From contig NZ_JAHWXM010000001.1 in assembly GCF_023091225.1 (NCBI RefSeq), positions 2,046,001 through 2,110,000 on the forward strand: DNA of 64,000 nucleotides. The letters run 5' to 3'. Each line of letters starts with the position of its first letter. Position 1 is the stretch's first letter. This document shows, one piece after another, positions 59,436 to 64,000 of this stretch. The position numbers were made by a program, and so were the translations under genes. The DNA comes from Microbacterium galbinum. Its GTDB lineage: Bacteria > Actinomycetota > Actinomycetes > Actinomycetales > Microbacteriaceae. The notes beneath the pieces were generated by a model. It saw only the letters and a list, made by a program, of their open reading frames with translations. It searched no databases and was not told where the DNA came from.

Positions 59436-59507
59436 GGATTTCCTCTTCTCTGGAAACTGCTGGGACTTCGAGTGCTGTGGATTCAGGTGGATGACGCCGG
59501 GCGGTGC

Positions 59508-60281
59508 TCAGGCGGTGGCGGGTGCGGGTTCGGAACTGGTGGCGGATGCCGTGGCCGAGCCGGTGCGGGAAGCCGCGGTCCGGCTCGATCGCTTACCGTC
59601 GGCGCGCGGCCCACCGCCGCGGAGCCCGGCGGGAACGGCGGCGCGCTGCGCGGTGGCGAGGAGCAGATCGACGATCAGGGCGAGCACCGCGACGATGATC
59701 GCGCCCGCGAGCACCTGGTCGAACCGGCGCAGCGGGATGCCCTGGATGATCGGCCAGCCGAGACCGCCGAGGTTCACATAGGCGGCGATCGTGACGGTCG
59801 CGATGACCTGCAGGAGCGCCGAGCGGATGCCGCCGACCAGCAGCGGCAGGCCGAGGGGCACCTCGACCTTCCAGAACACCTGCCAGCCGGTCATGCCCAT
59901 CGCCTTGGCGGCGTCGAGTGTGCGCCGATCGATCGCTTCGAGGCCGGTGTAGGCACCGGCGAGCAGCGAGGGGATCGCGAGGAGCACGAAGGTGATGATC
60001 GCGGCCTCGGGGATGCGGAGCACTCCGAGCAGGAGCACGAGCAGCACCATGAGTCCGAACGAGGGGATGGCGCGCGCGGCGCCCGAGACGGCGACCGCCA
60101 CCTCGCGTCCGCGGCCCGTGTGCCCGATCAGCCACCCGATCGGGATCGCGATCGCCGCGGCGATCAGTACCGAGATCGCGGTGAGAGCGAGGTGCTCGCC
60201 GAGCAGCTTGGGCAGCGCGTAGGTGCCGGCCCACTGGGCGGGGGCGAAGATCCAGGCGAAGGCTTCGACGAAGAGGTTCAT
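59508..60281 (-). CDS. Osmoprotectant ABC transporter permease (OpuCB/YehY-like)
   Basis: 257 residues, about six helices; EAA loop TLDAAKAMGMTGWQVFWKVEVPLGLPLLVGG and NLGGLGWPIIQGIPLRR near the end. Tail rich in Ser/Ala/Arg. ATG 60281 overlaps the stop of the other permease. The two permeases form a heterodimer, unlike the single-permease betaine importer at 40383-41369. Confidence 0.92.
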   Translation of the reverse strand: MNLFVEAFAWIFAPAQWAGTYALPKLLGEHLALTAISVLIAAAIAIPIGWLIGHTGRGREVAVAVSGAARAIPSFGLMVLLVLLLGVLRIPEAAIITFVLLAIPSLLAGAYTGLEAIDRRTLDAAKAMGMTGWQVFWKVEVPLGLPLLVGGIRSALLQVIATVTIAAYVNLGGLGWPIIQGIPLRRFDQVLAGAIIVAVLALIVDLLLATAQRAAVPAGLRGGGPRADGKRSSRTAASRTGSATASATSSEPAPATA

Positions 60282-60958
60282 GCGGGAGCCCCCACGGCGA
60301 TCGCGCGGCTCGCGGTGGCCTTCGAGGCCGCCCGGGTCCACGGCATGAGCGCGCGGCCGATCAGCAGCAGGATCAGGTCGATCACGAGGGCGATGACGAC
60401 GACCGCGATCACCCCGGCGAAGACCTCGGCGATGATGCGCCGTTCGAGGCCGTTCGTGAAGAGGTAGCCGAGGTTCGTGACGCCGATCAGGATGCCGACG
60501 GTGGCGAGCGAGATCGTGCTGACCGCGGTCACCCGGAGTCCGGCGAGGATCACGGGGCCGGCGAGCGGGAACTCGACCGCCCAGAAACGGCGGAAGGGCG
60601 CGAACCCGGTGGCCGTCGCCGCCTGGCGCACATCGTCGTCGACCGAGTCGAGGCCGTCGGACACGGCGCGCACGAGGATCGCGATCGCATAGATCGTCAG
60701 GGCGATCACGAGGTTCGTCTCGCTGATCGCCGAGTAGCCGAGCGTGGCGGGCAGCAGGATCAGCAGCGCGAGCGAGGGGATCGTGTACAGCAGACCCGTC
60801 AGAACGATGATCGGGCCGCGTACGAGTCGGTACCGCCAGGCCACCCAGCCGAGGGGCAGCGAGAGGACGAACCCGAGCACGATCGGCACGATGCTCTGCC
60901 GCAGGTGCACCGCGGTGAGCTCGAGGATCAGCCCGAAGTTGTTGACGACCCAGTTCAC
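60278..60958 (-). CDS. Osmoprotectant ABC transporter permease (OpuCD/YehW-like)
   Basis: 226 residues, about six helices; HLRQSIVPIVLGFVLSLPLGW at the N-terminus, EAA loop VRQAATATGFAPFRRFWAVEFPLAGPVILAG, and VTNLGYLFTNGLERR. ATGA overlaps at both ends place it between the ATPase and second permease. Confidence 0.92.
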   Translation of the reverse strand: MNWVVNNFGLILELTAVHLRQSIVPIVLGFVLSLPLGWVAWRYRLVRGPIIVLTGLLYTIPSLALLILLPATLGYSAISETNLVIALTIYAIAILVRAVSDGLDSVDDDVRQAATATGFAPFRRFWAVEFPLAGPVILAGLRVTAVSTISLATVGILIGVTNLGYLFTNGLERRIIAEVFAGVIAVVVIALVIDLILLLIGRALMPWTRAASKATASRAIAVGAPA

Positions 60959-61842
60959 GGCTGACCGCCCCGCACGGCGCCGAGGGCAGCGGCATCCGGC
61001 CCCGCCAGCGGACCGTCGACGTGCTCGGTCTCAGCGACGAGCGCCCCCTGGGTGCGCCCCTCGGAGTCGACGACCACGGTGCCCTGCGGCGTCTGCTTGA
61101 GGTGCAGCGCGCGGCGCCCGCGGTCCGCGCCGATGAACGAGGCGACGAAGTCGTCGGCCGGGTTCTCGATGATCTCGCTCGGCGAGCCCACCTGCACCAC
61201 TCGCGCGCCCTTGTCGAGGATGACGACCTGGTCGCCGAGCAGGAACGCCTCGTCGATGTCGTGCGTGACGAACACGACCGTCTTGTCGAGCTCGTGCTGC
61301 AGCCGCAGGGTCTCCTGCTGCAGATCGGCGCGCACGATCGGGTCGACGGCGCCGAACGGTTCGTCCATGAGCAGGATGTTCGGGTCGGCGGCGAGACCGC
61401 GGGCCACACCCACGCGCTGCTGCTGACCGCCCGAGAGCTGGCTGGGGTAGCGCTCGGCGAGCTTCTGGTCGAGACCGACCGTGTCGAGCAGCTCACGGGA
61501 GCGCGCGTACGCCTCGGACTTCTTCACGCCGTTCAGACGCAGCACGGTCGAGACGTTGTCGATGACCGTGAAGTGGGGCATCAGTCCCGAGTTCTGCATG
61601 ACGTAGCCGATGCGACGGCGCAGCTGCACCGGGTCGCCGCCGAGCACGCTCTCGCCGTCGATCTCGACGTCGCCCGAGGTCGGCTCGACCATGCGGTTGA
61701 TCATGCGCAGCAGCGTCGTCTTGCCGCAGCCCGACGAGCCCACGAACACCGTCGTCTTGCGCGACGGCAGCACCAGGCTGAAGTCGTTCACGGCCACGGT
61801 GCCGTCGGGGAACTGCTTGGTGACGTTGCGGAATTCGATCAT
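60955..61842 (-). CDS. Osmoprotectant ABC transporter ATPase (OpuCA/YehX-like)
   Basis: 295 residues. Walker A GSSGCGKTT, Q-loop YVMQNSGLMP, LSGGQQQRVGVARGL, Walker B ILLMDEPFGAVDP, H-loop VTHDIDEAFLLGDQ. The C-terminal 50 residues hold only a short HLKQTPQGTVVVDSEGR segment, not full CBS domains, so salt sensing differs from the ProV-like paralogue. First gene of the leftward operon. Confidence 0.93.
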   Translation of the reverse strand: MIEFRNVTKQFPDGTVAVNDFSLVLPSRKTTVFVGSSGCGKTTLLRMINRMVEPTSGDVEIDGESVLGGDPVQLRRRIGYVMQNSGLMPHFTVIDNVSTVLRLNGVKKSEAYARSRELLDTVGLDQKLAERYPSQLSGGQQQRVGVARGLAADPNILLMDEPFGAVDPIVRADLQQETLRLQHELDKTVVFVTHDIDEAFLLGDQVVILDKGARVVQVGSPSEIIENPADDFVASFIGADRGRRALHLKQTPQGTVVVDSEGRTQGALVAETEHVDGPLAGPDAAALGAVRGGQP

Positions 61843-61935
61843 GGGTGGTCTCCCGTCGGGGGATCGATGCAGGGCGCGACGATGGCGGGCATGTGTGCGG
61901 CGGGTTCTACGACGACGAGCGGATGCCGTCGCCGG

Positions 61936-62238
61936 TCAGGTCGAGACCTCGACGCTCGGGTCGAACGCGACGTAGCCCGAGAAGTCGCCGCCGACGCGCT
62001 CGAAAGCGGTCGGGTACGGCGTCGGGTACGACCACGCGAGGTCTTTGTGCAGCTCTCCGTCGACCTCGACGGAGAAGTACTGCGCCGCACCCTTCCAGGG
62101 GCACGTGTACGGCGTCGGGCTCTCGACGAGCGCGCCCGGCGTGATCGACGCCGGCGGGAAGTACCAGTTGCCCTCGATGCGGAAGAGGTCGGCTTCGTCG
62201 GCCTCGGCGATCACGGTTCCTGCGAGTACAGCCTTCAT
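61936..62238 (-). CDS. DUF427 domain protein
   Basis: 100 residues. MKAVLAGTVIAEADEADLFRIEGNWYFPP, then YTCPWKGAAQYFSVEVDG and WSYPTPYPTAFERVGGDFSGYVAFDP are the DUF427 hallmarks: a small beta barrel with conserved Cys, Trp and Tyr. Function unknown. ATG 62238 follows GGAGGCAGA; an in-frame ATG 33 codons upstream lacks family similarity. Confidence 0.92.
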   Translation of the reverse strand: MKAVLAGTVIAEADEADLFRIEGNWYFPPASITPGALVESPTPYTCPWKGAAQYFSVEVDGELHKDLAWSYPTPYPTAFERVGGDFSGYVAFDPSVEVST

Positions 62239-62428
62239 GGTTCTGCCTCCTGGGATGTGGGTTAGAGCGTATAAGAGGTCGCCGACATTGCGGCGGGGGT
62301 TGTGCGCACGGCCGTCAATGTGAGAAATAAAGCGCACAGCGAAGCATCCGCCGTCACTCCCTGTTCGGAGCGTCGGCCGATTCGGATCGGATGCCGCAGC
62401 GCCTCCGTCGACGCCCCGGCCCGGCGGC

Positions 62429-63862
62429 TCACGCCGAGGCCCGCCCGTAGCCCTCGAGCAGGCGCAGCCAGACCTCGCTCACCGTCGGATACGAGGGCAC
62501 GGCGTGCCACAGGCGCTTGATCGGCACCTCGCCGACGACCGCGATCGTCGCGGCCTGCACCAGTTCGGCGACCTCCGGGCCGACGAACGTCGCACCGAGC
62601 ACGACGTCGCGCGCGGTGTCGACGACGAGCCGGGCCTGCCCCTCGAACCCGTCCTCGTAGAGGCTCGCCCCGGCCACCCAGCCCAGGTCGTAGTCGACGA
62701 CCTTCACCTCGTGGCCCGCATCGCGTGCGGCCTTCTCGGTGAGCCCGACCGACCCCACCTCGGGGATCGAGAAGGTCACCTGCGGAACCGCGGCGTGGTC
62801 TGCGGTGGCGGCGTGGCGACCCCACTCGTCGGCATCCACCGGCTCATCCTTCGCCCGGGCGGCGATCACATCGCCCGCCGCGCGCGCCTGGTACTTGCCC
62901 TGGTGCGTGAGCAGCACCCGGCCGTTGACGTCGCCGACCGCGTACAGCCAGTCCGAACCGGGCACCCGCAGGGTGTCGTCGACCTCGATCCACGTGCCGG
63001 GCTCGAGGCCCGCCGTCTCGAGGCCGATGTCGCCGCTGCGCGGCGAACGCCCCGTCGCCACGAGCACCTCGCTCGCGGTGACCTCGCTGTCGTCGTCGAG
63101 GGTGATCGTGACGCCGGCGTCATCGCGCCACACGGCCGACGTGCCCGTGTTCAGCCGCACGTCGACGCCGAGCTCGCGCAGCCCCGCCGCGACGCGCTCG
63201 CCCGCGAACGGCTCCATGCCGCCCAGCAGGTCGCTGCGTGCGATGAGGGTGACCGTCGATCCGAGCGCGGCGTAGGCCGTCGCCATCTCGACCGCGACCA
63301 CACCGCCGCCGATCACGGCCAGCGAGTCCGGAAGCTCCTCGGCGCTCGTGGCCTCGCGGCTCGTCCACGGAGAAGCCTCGCGCAAACCGGGGATCGGCGG
63401 CACGACGGCATCCGAACCCGTGCTGATCGCGACCGCGTGGCGGGCATGCAGCACGCGCGTGCCGCCGTCGGCATCGGTCACCGTGACCTCGCGCTCGCCC
63501 GTCAGGCGCCCGTGCCCGCGGGCCAGATCGATGTGCGCCGACTCGAGCCACTTCACCTGGCCGTCGTCCGACCAGTTGCTCGTGAAGGAGTCGCGGCGCG
63601 CGAAGACCGCACGCACGTCGAGAGCACCGGTCACCGCCTCTTTCGCGCCGGCGACGTGCTGGGCCGCGCGCAGCGCCTGGGCCGAGCGCAACAGCGCCTT
63701 CGACGGCATGCACGCCCAGTACGAGCACTCCCCGCCGACCAGCTCGCTCTCGACGATGATCGCCGTGAGACCTCCCTGCACCGCGCGGTCCGCGACGTTC
63801 TCGCCGACCGGTCCTCCGCCCAGCACGATCAGGTCGTACTCGTTCGTCTTGTCTGCAGTCAT
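62429..63862 (-). CDS. Pyridine nucleotide-disulfide oxidoreductase family flavoprotein
   Basis: 477 residues. FAD motif VLGGGPVGENVADRAV, redox-active disulfide GGECSYWACMPSKALL (CxxxxC), NAD(P) motif AVIGGGVVAVEMATAYAALG, second FAD motif WLYAVGDVNGRVLLTHQGKYQAR, and dimerisation domain ending HAVPSYPTVSEVWLRLL with the His/Glu pair. Resembles dihydrolipoamide dehydrogenase/mercuric reductase; no lipoyl or HMA domain, and no dehydrogenase complex genes nearby, so it may be a soluble NAD(P) transhydrogenase or reductase of another disulfide. Confidence 0.9.
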   Translation of the reverse strand: MTADKTNEYDLIVLGGGPVGENVADRAVQGGLTAIIVESELVGGECSYWACMPSKALLRSAQALRAAQHVAGAKEAVTGALDVRAVFARRDSFTSNWSDDGQVKWLESAHIDLARGHGRLTGEREVTVTDADGGTRVLHARHAVAISTGSDAVVPPIPGLREASPWTSREATSAEELPDSLAVIGGGVVAVEMATAYAALGSTVTLIARSDLLGGMEPFAGERVAAGLRELGVDVRLNTGTSAVWRDDAGVTITLDDDSEVTASEVLVATGRSPRSGDIGLETAGLEPGTWIEVDDTLRVPGSDWLYAVGDVNGRVLLTHQGKYQARAAGDVIAARAKDEPVDADEWGRHAATADHAAVPQVTFSIPEVGSVGLTEKAARDAGHEVKVVDYDLGWVAGASLYEDGFEGQARLVVDTARDVVLGATFVGPEVAELVQAATIAVVGEVPIKRLWHAVPSYPTVSEVWLRLLEGYGRASA

Positions 63863-64000
63863 CGCTTCGCACCTCTCCGCGCAACAGTCTCGCTGAACAG
63901 CAACGTCGTGTCACGGGGTGGTTGTTCCCCGACGCGCCGGGTACGGTATGCGCCGCGCGGGGTTCACAACTCCTGAGAAACCGGGCCGCGCCGGCGCTGG
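63863..64000. other. Window-edge upstream region
   Basis: 138 bases upstream of the flavoprotein gene. An ATG at 63948 opens a rightward frame that stays open to the edge (MRRAGFTTPEKPGRAGA), too short to judge. No clear promoter motif was found. Confidence 0.3.

Noticed and set aside
62504..63976. Rightward 490-codon frame opposite the flavoprotein gene
   Set aside because: Shadow of the clear disulfide-oxidoreductase gene; Arg/Asp/His-rich, with no domain.

Overview
The window is about 70% GC and dense with genes. It shows actinobacterial traits: many GTG starts, ATGA/GTGA overlaps inside operons, leaderless genes, lipoprotein and Tat signals, and a class E-type (LAxTG) sorting signal. Gene content, the very frequent GGATGC/GCATCC words in coding DNA and the dispersed CTTCGACAGGCTCAGGGACCC repeats point to Microbacteriaceae, most likely a Microbacterium. 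This assignment is by recognition only. No rRNA, tRNA, CRISPR array, integrase or transposase was seen.

Layout. 1-1440: end of a siderophore-iron ABC importer behind a DtxR-like iron box. 1660-9235: a catabolic locus with a GntR/FCD regulator, an enolase-superfamily dehydratase, a neutral-ceramidase-like hydrolase, a SnoaL-like protein and five short-chain dehydrogenases. 9378-21279: a sugar or sugar-acid locus with binding protein, two permeases, a ROK regulator, two Gfo/Idh/MocA oxidoreductases, an atypical NAD-dependent reductase, a DHDPS-like aldolase, a 2-hydroxyacid dehydrogenase and a secreted beta-helix protein. The transporter and enzyme genes read leftward and the regulator and oxidoreductases rightward from one control region. 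21280-26574: a CorA magnesium channel with an unusual leader of two overlapping tiny ORFs, an SGNH hydrolase, an unknown acidic protein and a GH36 alpha-galactosidase.

26614-30059: a TetR-controlled group (quinone oxidoreductase, alpha/beta hydrolase, SDR) with a palindromic operator repeated at the regulator gene. 30150-33586: aspartyl dipeptidase, Dcu dicarboxylate/aspartate carrier and a ThrE-type exporter. 33594-36789: FUSC-like membrane protein and a frameshifted DUF11 surface protein. 36878-39268: PadR, DUF1048 and an ABC-2 exporter behind three 23-bp repeats. 39392-42697 and 58515-61842: two different osmoprotectant ABC importers. 43107-50296: methyltransferase, D-serine-dehydratase-like enzyme, a YtrA-type GntR/ABC operon, a divergent ArsR/MFS pair and a small membrane protein.

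50411-55784 is the most unusual block: an ECF-like sigma factor, an overlapping unknown protein, a subtilisin-family protease without signal peptide that carries NPFSRT repeats, and a TPR-CHAT caspase-like protease. They look like parts of one proteolysis-linked signalling or conflict system. 56056-63862 holds a degenerate SDR, chorismate mutase, an AI-2E family transporter, the second osmoprotectant importer, a DUF427 protein and a flavin disulfide oxidoreductase.

Short inverted repeats of several families fill nearly every convergent gene junction wider than about 60 bp. One family has also entered three coding sequences in frame.
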